Shown: positions 17,347 to 25,653, counted from the first letter of the stretch. The stretch is 64,000 bases of DNA from Rubrobacter xylanophilus DSM 9941 (GCF_000014185.1 NC_008148.1:372001-436000); one strand, 5' to 3'. Program-made: numbers and translations. Notes: generated by a model from the sequence alone, not told the origin.

Positions 17347-18588
17347 CTACCGCCCCTCGCTCCACGGGGTGGCCGGGAAGATCGGCTCCTCCTGCGCGTA
17401 CTTCTCCGGGTAGACCTGTACGACCTCCCCGTCCTGCACCTGCATGACTATCGGCTGGGCGTTGACGTTCTGGCCCCGGTCGTCGAACTCTATCGGGCCG
17501 TCGAACGGGAAGAGCTCGGTCTGCAGCGACGTCTCGGCGATGGCGTCGCGCAGCTCCTGCGGCTCGGAGGACCCTGCCCTCTCCAGCGCGTCGGCGATGA
17601 CCTCGACCGCCTGGTAGGAGAAGACCGCCGCCGTGCGCATGCTCTCCCCGGTCCGCTCCTCGAACCTCTGGCGGAGCTTTCGCGCCCGGTCGCTGGTGGC
17701 GTCGTAGTGGTAGTTGGAGCTGAGGTAGTAGTTGCCGTTATCGCCCGCGTCCTCGGGGAAGGTGTCGAGGTCGAAGGCCCCGTTGGCGACGCCGTAGACG
17801 GCCTTGACGTCCGGCTTGACGTTGGCGGCGGCCTGGGCGAGCAGCAGCCCGTCCCTGTAGTAGCCGGTCGCGACGATGACGTCCGCGTCCGCGGCCTTGG
17901 CCTGGGTGAGCTCGGAGGTGAGGTCGCTGACGTTCAGGGCGTCGTAGGTGATCTCACGCACCACCTCTATGCCCAGCCTTTGCGCCTCCTTCTGGAAGGC
18001 CTCGAACACGCTCGTGCCGAACTCGGAGCTCTCGTGGATGTAGGCCACGGACTCGACCGGGGAGCCCTGCGCCTCGGAGATCTCCTTCAGGTAGCGGGCG
18101 CCGTACTCGCCCATGGTCTGGGAGCCGGGTTGGATCCTGAAGGTGTACCTGTAGCCCTGGGCCAGTATGGAGTCCGCCGTTGCAACGTCGATTATGAACG
18201 GCACCTGGGAACGCTCGGCGGTGCGCGCTATGGTGGCCGCGGTCGCCGAGGTGTAGGGCCCGACCAACGCCACGGCCCCCTCGTCGATCATGCGCTGGGC
18301 CTCGCTAGAGGCCGTCTCGGGCTCCCCCTTGGTGTCTCCGGAGATGAACTCGAGTTTCGCCCCGTCCAGAGCCTCTATCCCGCCGGCCTTGTTTATGTCC
18401 TCGATCGCCATCTTGACTGCCTGGTCCATCCGCTTGCCGTCCACCGCCAGAGGCCCCGTCAGGGGGTGGAGGGAGCCGATCTTGATGGTCTCGGAACCTC
18501 CCTGTGAGGCCCCCCCGCCCCCGCCGCACGCCACGACGACCAGCGCCGCGGCCACCATAAGCAGCGTCGCCTGAACCCGCGTCCGCAT
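17347..18588 (-). CDS. periplasmic-binding-type lipoprotein of a LIV-type ABC importer
   Basis: 413 residues from the ATG at 18588, which has GGGAAGGAGAGG seven bases upstream (an in-frame ATG at 18609 has none). A signal peptide ends in a lipobox ALVVVAC followed by a Gly/Ser linker, so the protein is a membrane-anchored lipoprotein. The mature part begins with IKIGSLHPLTGPLAVDGKRMDQAVKMAIEDIN, the hallmark of type I (Leu/Ile/Val) binding proteins. It is the first gene of the ten-gene leftward operon and is preceded by one of two candidate IclR operators. Ligand unknown; the family binds amino acids, amides, aromatic acids and dicarboxylates. Confidence 0.92.
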   Translation of the reverse strand: MRTRVQATLLMVAAALVVVACGGGGGASQGGSETIKIGSLHPLTGPLAVDGKRMDQAVKMAIEDINKAGGIEALDGAKLEFISGDTKGEPETASSEAQRMIDEGAVALVGPYTSATAATIARTAERSQVPFIIDVATADSILAQGYRYTFRIQPGSQTMGEYGARYLKEISEAQGSPVESVAYIHESSEFGTSVFEAFQKEAQRLGIEVVREITYDALNVSDLTSELTQAKAADADVIVATGYYRDGLLLAQAAANVKPDVKAVYGVANGAFDLDTFPEDAGDNGNYYLSSNYHYDATSDRARKLRQRFEERTGESMRTAAVFSYQAVEVIADALERAGSSEPQELRDAIAETSLQTELFPFDGPIEFDDRGQNVNAQPIVMQVQDGEVVQVYPEKYAQEEPIFPATPWSEGR

Positions 18589-18635
18589 CGTCCTCTCCTT
18601 CCCCTTCAACCTGTCCCACTGTCCAGCGTTCGTGG

Positions 18636-18660
18636 TTTTGTTCCTTCCAGTGGAACAAAA
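18636..18660. promoter_or_regulatory. candidate IclR operator 1
   Basis: TTTTGTTCC (18636-18644) and GGAACAAAA (18652-18660) form a perfect 9-bp inverted repeat around a 7-base spacer, 48-72 bases upstream of the binding-protein start. The same half-site and spacing recur at 18790-18810, at the other end of the divergent gap. IclR proteins bind palindromes of about this size, so the pair very likely serves the adjacent regulator. Confidence 0.65.
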
Positions 18661-18758
18661 TTACCGGCTTCAAGTTAACACAGGTCCATCCGGTGCGTCA
18701 ACCAACAGGCGGACGTCTTGCAATGCTCGATTTGAAAGGGCAAAATAAGTGCACATGG

Positions 18759-18787
18759 TTTACGAAGAGCGAATTGCGGGGTAACAC
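18759..18787 (+). promoter_or_regulatory. possible promoter of the iclR operon
   Basis: TTTACG (18759-18764) and TAACAC (18782-18787) are 17 bases apart. Both hexamers are imperfect. If used, transcription would start near 18794, inside operator 2, with a leader of only about 16 bases, which would make a repressor at operator 2 effective. Confidence 0.35.
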
Positions 18788-18789
18788 TG

Positions 18790-18810
18790 TTGTTCCGTTG
18801 GGAGGAACAA
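18790..18810. promoter_or_regulatory. candidate IclR operator 2
   Basis: TTGTTCC (18790-18796) and GGAACAA (18804-18810) form a perfect 7-bp inverted repeat with a 7-base spacer, the same half-site and spacing as operator 1. It contains the Shine-Dalgarno (GGGAGG) of the iclR gene and ends on the A of its ATG, so occupancy should block expression of the regulator and its operon. Autoregulation is inferred. Confidence 0.65.
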
Positions 18811-19607
18811 TGAGCTCTGCGGGGTCGGCTCCCAGGCCGGGCACCGAGGCGGCGGTCCGGGTGGCGGACGTTCTGCTGCTGTTCGCCAGCGGGCCTGATG
18901 CGTTGGGGGTCAGCGAGATCTCGCGCCGGCTGGGCCTGAGCAAGGCGGTGGTGCACAGGATATTGAGGTCGCTGGCCTCGCGCGGGCTCGTATCTCACGA
19001 TGCGGAGTCCAGGAGCTACGGGCTGGGTCCGGCGGCGGCGGCGCTCGGGGCTCGGGCGTTGGCCGGCCTGGAGCTGCGCCGCGTGGCGCTGCCCGTCCTG
19101 CGGCGGTTGCAGCGCGAGACGGGCGAGACCACGACGCTCTCGGAGCTCGTGGGGACGGCGAGGGTGTATCTGGACCAGGTGCCCAGCCTCAAGGAGATAA
19201 AGATGACCGTCGAGGTGGGGAGGCCGTTCCCCCTGCACGCGGGGGCTTCCAGCAAGGCCATCCTCGCGTTTGCGCCGCCGGAGGTGCGCGAGCACGTCCT
19301 CGAGGGCCCGCTCGAGGCGCTCACGCCGCTCACGGTGACGGACAGGGCGCGGCTCGAGGTGGAACTCGGGCAGATCCGCGAGAGCGGCACGGCAGTCTCC
19401 TGCGGCGAGCGGCAGAGCGGGGCGGGGTCTGTGGCGGCGCCCGTGATCGGTGTGGACGGGTACGCCGTCGGGTCCATAAGCGTCTGCGGTCCCGTGGACC
19501 GCTTCGGCGAGGAGACTGTCGAGCGCATGCGGCCGCTGGTGCTGGAGGCGGCGCGTGGGATCTCGCGCGTTCTCAGGGGAGAGGCTGTCGACGGGAGAAG
19601 GGGGTAA
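18810..19607 (+). CDS. IclR-family transcriptional regulator
   Basis: 265 residues from the ATG at 18810 with GGGAGG five to ten bases upstream; the open frame extends to 18693 but without a ribosome site. The winged helix lies at about 12-72 (VSEISRRLGLSKAVVHRILRSLASRGLV), followed by the IclR effector-binding domain with PFPLHAGASSKAILAF and the ligand-loop segment SCGERQSGAGSVAAPVIG. It heads the rightward operon and divides it from the leftward importer operon. Two matched palindromes in the 221-bp gap are the expected targets. Ligands of the family are usually small carboxylates or aromatic acids, in keeping with the linked catabolic genes. Confidence 0.93.
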   Translation: MSSAGSAPRPGTEAAVRVADVLLLFASGPDALGVSEISRRLGLSKAVVHRILRSLASRGLVSHDAESRSYGLGPAAAALGARALAGLELRRVALPVLRRLQRETGETTTLSELVGTARVYLDQVPSLKEIKMTVEVGRPFPLHAGASSKAILAFAPPEVREHVLEGPLEALTPLTVTDRARLEVELGQIRESGTAVSCGERQSGAGSVAAPVIGVDGYAVGSISVCGPVDRFGEETVERMRPLVLEAARGISRVLRGEAVDGRRG

Positions 19608-19608
19608 G

Positions 19609-20799
19609 TTGGAGAGGCACAGAGCCCTCGAAGGGATCAAGGTCATCGACGCTGCGAACCTGTTCGCGGGTCCCTTGGCGGCCACGATCTTGGGGGACTT
19701 CGGGGCCGAGGTCATCAAGGTGGAGCACCCCCGCGGCGACCCCTCCCGCTACCACGGCTACTCCAAGGACGGCGTGGGGCTGTGGTGGAAGTTTCTCGGG
19801 CGCAACAAGAAGTGCGTCACGCTCAACCTGAGCAAGCCGGAGGGGCAGGAGATCTTCAGGCGGCTCGCCGGAGACGCCGACGTCGTGATAGAGAGCTTCC
19901 GGCCCGGCACCTTCGAGCGGTGGAACCTCGGCTACGAGGAGCTAGAGAAGGGGAACCCCGGCCTCATCCTCGCCCGCGTCACCGGCTTCGGGCAGTTCGG
20001 GCCGTACAAGGACCGCCCCGGCTTCGGCACTCTGGCGGAGTCCATGAGCGGCTTCGCCTACGTCACCGGGCAGCCCGACGGCCCGCCGACCCTGCCGCCG
20101 TTCGGGCTGGCCGACGGCATCGCCGCGCTGGCGACGGCGGTGGCGGTCCTGATGGCCCTGAGGGCCCGCGACGTCACGGGGAGGGGTCAGGTGGTGGACC
20201 TGGCGATCATAGAGCCCATCTTCACCATCCTAGGACCGCAGCCGACCGTCTACGACCAGCTCGGCATCGTCCAGAAGCGCAGCGGCAATCGCTCCGTCAA
20301 CAACGCCCCGCGCAACATCTACAAGACCAAAGACGGCCACTGGGTGGCCGTCTCTACCAGCGCCCAGAACATCGCCGAGCGGGTCATGAGGCTCGTGGGG
20401 CGCCCGGAGTACGTCGACGAGCCCTGGTTCCAGAAGGGCTCCGAGCGCGCCAAGCACGCCGACGAGCTGGACGAGGCGGTGGGAGGCTGGATCTCGGAGC
20501 GCACCAGAGAAGAGGTCATGGAGGCCTTCGAGGAGGCGGGCGCCGCCGTGGCCCCGATCTACAGCATCGCGGACATCATGGAGGACCCGCAGTACAGGGC
20601 CCTCGAATCCATCATCACCGTGGACGACCCCGAGCTCGGCCCCATCAAGATGCAGAACGTGCTCTTCAGGCTCTCGGAGACGCCCGGCGAGGTAAGGTGG
20701 TCCGGACCCCGGCTCGGCGAGCACAACGAGGAGGTCTACGGAGAGCTGGGGCTCGGCAGGAAAGACCTGGAGGAGCTCGCCGGGAAGGGCGTCCTGTGA
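19609..20799 (+). CDS. class III CoA-transferase (CaiB/BaiF family)
   Basis: 396 residues beginning at TTG 19609, one base after the iclR stop, with GAGAAGGGGG upstream. Family features: GPLAATILGDFGAEVIKVEHP near the start, NLSKPEGQEIFRRL, and the catalytic aspartate in PFGLADG at Asp169, the same number as in formyl-CoA transferase. It moves CoA from a donor thioester to a free acid. The next gene encodes a CitE-type CoA lyase, and pairs of this kind activate and cleave citramalate, malate or related hydroxy acids (for example in itaconate or 3-hydroxypropionate pathways). The exact acid here is not known. Confidence 0.92.
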   Translation: MERHRALEGIKVIDAANLFAGPLAATILGDFGAEVIKVEHPRGDPSRYHGYSKDGVGLWWKFLGRNKKCVTLNLSKPEGQEIFRRLAGDADVVIESFRPGTFERWNLGYEELEKGNPGLILARVTGFGQFGPYKDRPGFGTLAESMSGFAYVTGQPDGPPTLPPFGLADGIAALATAVAVLMALRARDVTGRGQVVDLAIIEPIFTILGPQPTVYDQLGIVQKRSGNRSVNNAPRNIYKTKDGHWVAVSTSAQNIAERVMRLVGRPEYVDEPWFQKGSERAKHADELDEAVGGWISERTREEVMEAFEEAGAAVAPIYSIADIMEDPQYRALESIITVDDPELGPIKMQNVLFRLSETPGEVRWSGPRLGEHNEEVYGELGLGRKDLEELAGKGVL

Positions 20800-21656
20800 C
20801 CCCGACCGCGGCACCCCCGCGCAGCTACCTCTACGTCCCCGGGAGCGACCCGCGCAGGATCGAGAAGGCGCTCTCCAGCGAGGCGGACGCCGTGGTCCTC
20901 GACCTCGAGGACGCCGTCGCCCCCGACCACAAGGAGGAGGCCCGGGAGAACGTCGCCGGGGTGCTCGCGCGCGCGAACCGCAAGCCCGTCTTCGTCCGGG
21001 TGAACGCCCCGGGCAGCGCGCTCTGCGGGCGCGACGTCGAGGCGGTGGCCCGTCCCGGGCTCGCCGGGGTACGGCTGCCGAAGACGGAGTCCGCGGAGGA
21101 GGTGCGCCGGGTCGCGGAGAGGCTGGAAGAGCTTGGCTGCGAGGCGGGCGTCCAGTGCCTCATCGAGTCCGCCCTCGGGCTCGAGATGGCCTTCGAGCTT
21201 GCGCGCTCCCACCCGCGCGTCACGGGCCTCTCCCTCGGCGAGGCCGACCTCGCCGCCGACCTCGGGGCGAGCGGCGAGGAGGGGCTGCTCTACGCCCGCT
21301 CGCGGGTCGTCGCGGCCTCCAGGGCGGCCGGCCTGCAGCGCCCGGTGCAGAGCGTGTACACCAACGTGCGCGACCTCGACGGGCTGCGGCGCTCGACCGA
21401 GGCGGGCAAGCGGCTCGGGTTCTTCGGGCGCTCGGCGATCCACCCGGCCCAGCTTCCCGTCATCAACGAGGTCTTCACCCCCACAGAAGAGGAGGTGGCC
21501 GAGGCCAGAGAGCTGCTGAGCAGGATGGAGGGCGCGGCCGCGTCGGGCAGCGGCGCCTTCGTGCTGGAGGACGGGAGGTTCGTGGACGAGGCCGTCGTCC
21601 GGGCGGCGCGCTTCACGCTCGCCGTCGCCCGCGGCGCGAACGGGGAGGAGCGATGA
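20796..21656 (+). CDS. CitE/HpcH-type hydroxyacyl-CoA lyase
   Basis: 286 residues, GTG start overlapping the CoA-transferase stop (GTGA). The TIM-barrel landmarks are RSYLYVPGSDPRRIEKAL, VVLDLEDAVAPDHKEEAR, the Arg and Glu of RVNAPGS and CLIESALGLEMA, the metal-binding aspartate in GEADLAADLG, and FFGRSAIHPAQLPVINEVFTP. It belongs with malyl-CoA, citramalyl-CoA and 3-hydroxy-3-methylglutaryl-like lyases that split a hydroxyacyl-CoA into two fragments. Linked to the CoA-transferase it should give acetyl-CoA (or propionyl-CoA) plus a 2-oxo acid. Standalone CitE proteins can also act as thioesterases, an alternative. Confidence 0.9.
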   Translation: MTPTAAPPRSYLYVPGSDPRRIEKALSSEADAVVLDLEDAVAPDHKEEARENVAGVLARANRKPVFVRVNAPGSALCGRDVEAVARPGLAGVRLPKTESAEEVRRVAERLEELGCEAGVQCLIESALGLEMAFELARSHPRVTGLSLGEADLAADLGASGEEGLLYARSRVVAASRAAGLQRPVQSVYTNVRDLDGLRRSTEAGKRLGFFGRSAIHPAQLPVINEVFTPTEEEVAEARELLSRMEGAAASGSGAFVLEDGRFVDEAVVRAARFTLAVARGANGEER

Positions 21657-22462
21657 GCAGGCTGCTGGAGGTTCTCGAGGAGGGCGTGGAGGTTTTCGAC
21701 CTGGCCCAGCCGCTGGCCACCGAGACCCCTCACTCGCCCAACCACCCGCCCTTCCGCATGTCCCTCATGCGCCGCCACGGGGACATGGTGCGCGAGGACG
21801 GAAGCTCCGCGGCGAACGAGATGATCGTGACCGGGGGACACACCGGCACCCACGTGGACGCCCTGGCCCACGTCTCCTACCGCGGCGAGCTGCACGGCGG
21901 CGTCTCCGCCGAGGAGGCGCAGCGGGGCGGGCGCTTCAGGCGCCACGGCGTAGACGCCATGCCCCCCATGGTCTGCCGGGGCGTGCTGCTCGACGTGGCC
22001 GCCCTGCACGGGGCGGACGCGCTGCCGGGCGGCTACGGCATCACGGAGGAAGACCTCGCCGCGGCGGCCCGGAAGGCCGGGGTGGAGGTGCGGGCCGGGG
22101 ACGTCGCCCTGATCCGCTCCGGCTGGGGACGCTACTTCGGCGACGCGCACGCTTTCCTGGGCCACGACACCGGGGTGCCCGGACCCACGGAGGAGGCGGC
22201 GCGCTGGCTCGCCGACCGGGGGGTGCGGGCCACCGGGGCCGAGACGATAGCCTACGAGCAGATAAAGCCCGGAGTAGGGCACGCCCTCCTCCCGGTCCAC
22301 CGGCTGCTCCTGGTGGAGCGCGGGGTGCACATCATCGAGGTCATGAACCTCGCGGGGCTCGCCGAGGCGGGCGTGAGCGAGTTCCTGTTCGTCCTGGCGC
22401 CCTTGAAGATAGTGGGCGGTACCGGCTCCCCGGTCCGTCCCCTGGCGGTGGTGGGGCGATGA
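21653..22462 (+). CDS. cyclase-family metal hydrolase, second copy
   Basis: 269 residues, ATGA overlap with the lyase gene. The metal motif HxGTHxDxxxH is intact (His63, His67, Asp69, His73). It aligns along its length with the protein at 6084-6896: shared blocks include the DALAH/DALGH site, RGVLLDVA, EVRAGDVALIRSGW / EVGEGDVVLVRTGW, TGAETIAYE / TGADTLAYE, IIEVMNL / IIEMLDL and GGTGSPVRPLA / GGTASPVRPLA. The two are therefore paralogues or a shared subfamily. Function is hydrolysis of an amide, lactam or lactone; with the dihydroorotase-like enzyme it could open or deformylate a ring product. Substrate unknown. Confidence 0.88.
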   Translation: MSRLLEVLEEGVEVFDLAQPLATETPHSPNHPPFRMSLMRRHGDMVREDGSSAANEMIVTGGHTGTHVDALAHVSYRGELHGGVSAEEAQRGGRFRRHGVDAMPPMVCRGVLLDVAALHGADALPGGYGITEEDLAAAARKAGVEVRAGDVALIRSGWGRYFGDAHAFLGHDTGVPGPTEEAARWLADRGVRATGAETIAYEQIKPGVGHALLPVHRLLLVERGVHIIEVMNLAGLAEAGVSEFLFVLAPLKIVGGTGSPVRPLAVVGR

Positions 22463-23877
22463 GCGGGAGGACGGTGCTGCAGGAGGTCTCCCGCTTCGCC
22501 GCGAGGGTGCGCGACGAAGGGATCCCGCCGGAGCTCTTGCGCGACGCCCGCCGCCGCGTCACGGACATCGTCGGGATCGCGCTGGCAGCCAGCGCGATGG
22601 AGCCGGCCAGGATCGTCGGCGAGGTGGTGGACGCGTGGGGAGGCGCCGGGCAGGCGAGCGCCGTCGGACGCGGCAGGAGGTATCCCGCAGCGAGCGCGGC
22701 CCTCCTCAACGGCACCCTCGCCCACGCCCTGGACTACGACGACACGCACCTCCCGTCGGTCCTGCACCCGAGCGCCGCGGTGGTGCCGGCGGCGCTGGCC
22801 GCGGCGGAGGCCGCCGGCGCTGCGGGACCGCAGTTGCTCGCTGCGGTGGCCGCCGGGGACGAGCTGGTGGTGCGGGTGGGCATGGCCGGCTACGACGCGA
22901 AGCTCGGAAACTCGGTCTTCTTCGAGAAGGGGATGCACGCGACCTCCATCGCCGGCACTCTGGGCGCGGCGCTGGCGGCGGCGATGGTCTACGGGCTCGG
23001 GGAGGAGGAGATCGGGCACGCGGTCGCCATCGCGGCGAGCATGGGGGCCGGCATCATCGAGGCCAACCGCACCGGCGGCACGGTGAAGAGGGTGCACTGC
23101 GGCTGGGCGGCACACGCGGGCGTGACGGCGGCCGAGCTCGCCCGAAGCGGCCTCACCGGCCCGCCCACGGTCTTCGAGGGACGCTTCGGCTTTCTGCGGG
23201 CCTACCTCGACGACCGGGCACACCCGGACGCTATCCTCCGCGGCCTCGGCGAGGAGTGGGAGCTGCCCAGGATCTTCTTCAAGCCCTACCCGGCGAACCA
23301 CTTCACGCACGCGGGGATAGACGCGGCGCTGAGGCTGCGCGAGGAGGGGCTCGACGTGCGGGAGGTCGAGGCCATAGAGCTCGGCGTCGCCAGCCCCACC
23401 CTCCGCACCATCGCCGAGCCCCCGGAGGAGAAGGCGCGCCCGAAGAGCGGCTACGCCGCCCAGTTCTCCGGTCCCTTCGCCGTCGCGACCGCGCTCGTCG
23501 GCGGGGGCGGCCTCGGCGTCTCCCTGGAGGACTTCACGGACGAGGCGGTCAGGGACCGGCTGAAGCTGGACCTCGCCTCCAGGGTCCGGTGCGTCGCCGA
23601 CGAGGAGTGCGACCGCATCTTCCCGAACCAGTTCCCCGCGGTGCTGCGCGTCCGGCTGAGGAGCGGCGAGGTGCGGGAGGCGAGGGTCCTCCACAACCGC
23701 GGTGGGCCGGAGAACCCCCTCTCCGACGAGGAGCTTGAGGTCAAGTTTCGCGCGAACGCCGGGCGCGCGCTCTCAGAGGAGCGCGTGGGAGAGCTGTGGG
23801 AAGCGTTGCGGTCGCTCGGCGAGGCCGACGCCCTCGAGGGGATCACGGCGTTGGTGCGGGAGAGCCGGCCGGCGTAG
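22459..23877 (+). CDS. MmgE/PrpD-family protein (copy 2)
   Basis: 472 residues, ATGA overlap with the cyclase gene. Family patches: DIVGIALAASAMEPARIV, LNGTLAHALDYDDTHLPSVLHPSAAVVPAALA, the GTLGAALAAAMVYGLGEEEIGHAVAIAASMGAG helix and KPYPANHFTHAGIDAALRL. It differs clearly from copy 1 in sequence, so the two are not a recent duplication. Possible chemistries are dehydration, decarboxylation or epimerisation of a di- or tricarboxylate. Having one copy in each half of a divergent regulon suggests two steps of the same pathway or a heteromeric enzyme. Confidence 0.88.
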   Translation: MSGRTVLQEVSRFAARVRDEGIPPELLRDARRRVTDIVGIALAASAMEPARIVGEVVDAWGGAGQASAVGRGRRYPAASAALLNGTLAHALDYDDTHLPSVLHPSAAVVPAALAAAEAAGAAGPQLLAAVAAGDELVVRVGMAGYDAKLGNSVFFEKGMHATSIAGTLGAALAAAMVYGLGEEEIGHAVAIAASMGAGIIEANRTGGTVKRVHCGWAAHAGVTAAELARSGLTGPPTVFEGRFGFLRAYLDDRAHPDAILRGLGEEWELPRIFFKPYPANHFTHAGIDAALRLREEGLDVREVEAIELGVASPTLRTIAEPPEEKARPKSGYAAQFSGPFAVATALVGGGGLGVSLEDFTDEAVRDRLKLDLASRVRCVADEECDRIFPNQFPAVLRVRLRSGEVREARVLHNRGGPENPLSDEELEVKFRANAGRALSEERVGELWEALRSLGEADALEGITALVRESRPA

Positions 23878-23885
23878 GGGGGGCC

Positions 23886-24809
23886 GTGCACTTCGGGGTG
23901 GTGCTGCAGCACTTCCGGGAGCACGCCTCGCCGGAGGCCATAAGCGAGGTGGCCCGGGTGGCCGAGGAACTCGGCTACGACAGCGTGTGGGTCATGGACC
24001 ACGTCGTCGTCCCCGACGTGCCGGAGGCCCGCCAGTTCACCCCGCTCGTCTACGATCCCCTGCTCACCCTCGCCTATGTCGCGGCGAAGACCGGGCGCGT
24101 CCGTCTGGGGACGAGCGTCCTGGTCGTCCCCTACCGCAGCCCGCTCGTGCAGGCCAAGATGCTCTCCACGCTGGACGCCCTGTGCGGCGGGCGCCTGATC
24201 TTGGGGGTAGGGGCCGGGTGGCTCCCCCAGGAGTTCGAGGCCCTGGGCGTCCCCTTTCGCGGGCGCGGCTCTCTCATGGACGAGTACCTCGAGGCGATGC
24301 GGGTTCTCTGGACCTCCGAAGGTCCCGCGAGCTTCCGGGGGCCCACCGTCCGCTTCGAGAACGTGTTCTGCGAGCCCAAACCCGTCCAGCGGCCCCACCC
24401 CCCGCTGTGGGTCGGCGGCGGCAGCGAGGGTGCCCTCCGCCGCGCGGCGAGGCTGGGTGCCGCCTGGCACCCGAGCAGCAGGTACGCCGGGGTCCTGGCA
24501 GAGAAGATCGAACACCTGCGCCGGCTGTCCGCGGCGGAGGGGAGGGAGCCGCCCCCGGTCCGGATGCGCGCCACCCTGCGCCTCCTGCCCGAGGGAGGCA
24601 CCGCGACGGAGCGCGGGCCCCTGATCGGCACGCCGGAGGAGGTGAGAGCCTCTATCCGCGCGTACGCCGCCATGGGCGTCAGCGGCTTTGTGCTCGACGC
24701 CTTCTACGGGTCGCCGCCGGTCGAACACAAGGGGCCCGTAGAGGTGGTGGCGGCCCTCCGCGACTTCGCAGGCAAGGTGATGCCGGAGTTCAGGGAGAGG
24801 CCCGCTTAG
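23886..24809 (+). CDS. LLM-class flavin/F420-dependent oxidoreductase
   Basis: 307 residues starting at GTG 23886, eight bases after the PrpD stop. It has the luciferase-like barrel: VHFGVVLQHF at the first strand, YDSVWVMDHVVVPD, RVRLGTSVLVVPYRSPLVQAKMLSTLDALCGGRLILGVGAGW and PHPPLWVGGGSEGALRRAARLG. The family contains FMN-dependent monooxygenases and F420-dependent dehydrogenases; actinobacteria have many of the latter. No partner flavin reductase is nearby, which mildly favours F420. It closes the rightward operon and may perform an oxygenation or oxidation that starts the pathway. Confidence 0.87.
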   Translation: MHFGVVLQHFREHASPEAISEVARVAEELGYDSVWVMDHVVVPDVPEARQFTPLVYDPLLTLAYVAAKTGRVRLGTSVLVVPYRSPLVQAKMLSTLDALCGGRLILGVGAGWLPQEFEALGVPFRGRGSLMDEYLEAMRVLWTSEGPASFRGPTVRFENVFCEPKPVQRPHPPLWVGGGSEGALRRAARLGAAWHPSSRYAGVLAEKIEHLRRLSAAEGREPPPVRMRATLRLLPEGGTATERGPLIGTPEEVRASIRAYAAMGVSGFVLDAFYGSPPVEHKGPVEVVAALRDFAGKVMPEFRERPA

Positions 24810-24873
24810 AGCGGGGCGGGCCGGGACGCAGTACCCGACAGAGGCACCGGCCTACGCAGGACGCCCGGAGCGG

Positions 24874-25545
24874 CTAGCCGCCCCCCTCTCTCTGCTCCTC
24901 CGCGGGCTCCCCTTCGCGCCATCCCCGGGCGGCGAAGGATGCGAAGATGTCGAGGATCTCCTCGTCCGTGAGGCGCCCTTCGCGCCTGTACCACTGGCCC
25001 ACGGAGTTGCACAGGCCGAGTATGGCGAAGGTGAGCATCCTGGGGTCGGTCTTTCGGACCACGCCGGCGGCCATCCCGTCCTCCACGAGCCGCTGAAAGC
25101 GCCGGGTGTACTCCCTGCGGGCCCGGAGCGTCTCCTCGGAGAACTCGAAGTCCCCGAGCAGGGTGCCGGCTATGGAACGGTCCCGGAGCACGGTCCTGAG
25201 GTGGTTGCGGATCGCCGCGTCCAGCCGGGCGTCGGGCGCGCCCTCCTCCTCCAGCACGGCGTCCAGCTGCGCGTTCATGAGCGCCATGCCCCGGTCGTGG
25301 ATCTCCTGGACGATCTCCCGCTTGTTCTTCCAGTAGTAGTAGAAGACCTTCTTGGTGAACCCCAGCTCCCCGGCGATGTCCTCGACCGAGGTGTTCTTGT
25401 AGCCCTTCTCCTCAAAGAGCCTCACCGCCGCCTCGAGAAACAGCTCCCGCCGCTCCTCGAAGCTCAGCTCGCTCAGAGGGTTGGCCTCCGCCTCCGGACC
25501 GGAGAGCGGCGGCCGCCCTATCCCTCGCCGCCGAAGCCCGCTCAT
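24874..25545 (-). CDS. TetR-family transcriptional regulator
   Basis: 223 residues. A charged N-terminal tail is followed by the helix-turn-helix TSVEDIAGELGFTKKVFYYYWKNKREIV (about 51-79) and a ligand domain. It diverges from the acyl-CoA operon that begins at 25682. A 24-bp perfect palindrome and a TTGACA promoter lie between, so it should be that operon's repressor. Regulators of this type controlling fatty-acid or phenylacetate genes usually release DNA on binding an acyl-CoA; that is the expected but unproven signal. Confidence 0.92.
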   Translation of the reverse strand: MSGLRRRGIGRPPLSGPEAEANPLSELSFEERRELFLEAAVRLFEEKGYKNTSVEDIAGELGFTKKVFYYYWKNKREIVQEIHDRGMALMNAQLDAVLEEEGAPDARLDAAIRNHLRTVLRDRSIAGTLLGDFEFSEETLRARREYTRRFQRLVEDGMAAGVVRKTDPRMLTFAILGLCNSVGQWYRREGRLTDEEILDIFASFAARGWREGEPAEEQREGGG

Positions 25546-25591
25546 CTCCCTCCGCTCAACCCCTTCGCTCCCAATCCTGTTGACAATGCAG

Positions 25592-25621
25592 TTGACAGAC
25601 TCCCAAAACCTATTGTAGAGT
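25592..25621 (+). promoter_or_regulatory. promoter of the acyl-CoA catabolic operon
   Basis: TTGACA (25592-25597) and TAGAGT (25616-25621) are 18 bases apart. A second TTGACA at 25580-25585 lies exactly 12 bases upstream of the first but has no -10 at the right distance. Transcription would begin near 25628, at the edge of the palindrome. Confidence 0.55.
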
Positions 25622-25629
25622 ACCAGATG

Positions 25630-25653
25630 TTAATTCACCGATCGGTGAATTAA
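25630..25653. promoter_or_regulatory. candidate TetR operator (24-bp perfect palindrome)
   Basis: TTAATTCACCGA followed directly by TCGGTGAATTAA is a perfect 24-bp palindrome; the ACCGATCGGT core resembles known TetR-family operators. It covers the predicted transcription start and lies 28 bases before the TTG of the CoA ligase gene. Length and position indicate a repressor site for the divergent TetR protein. Confidence 0.75.
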
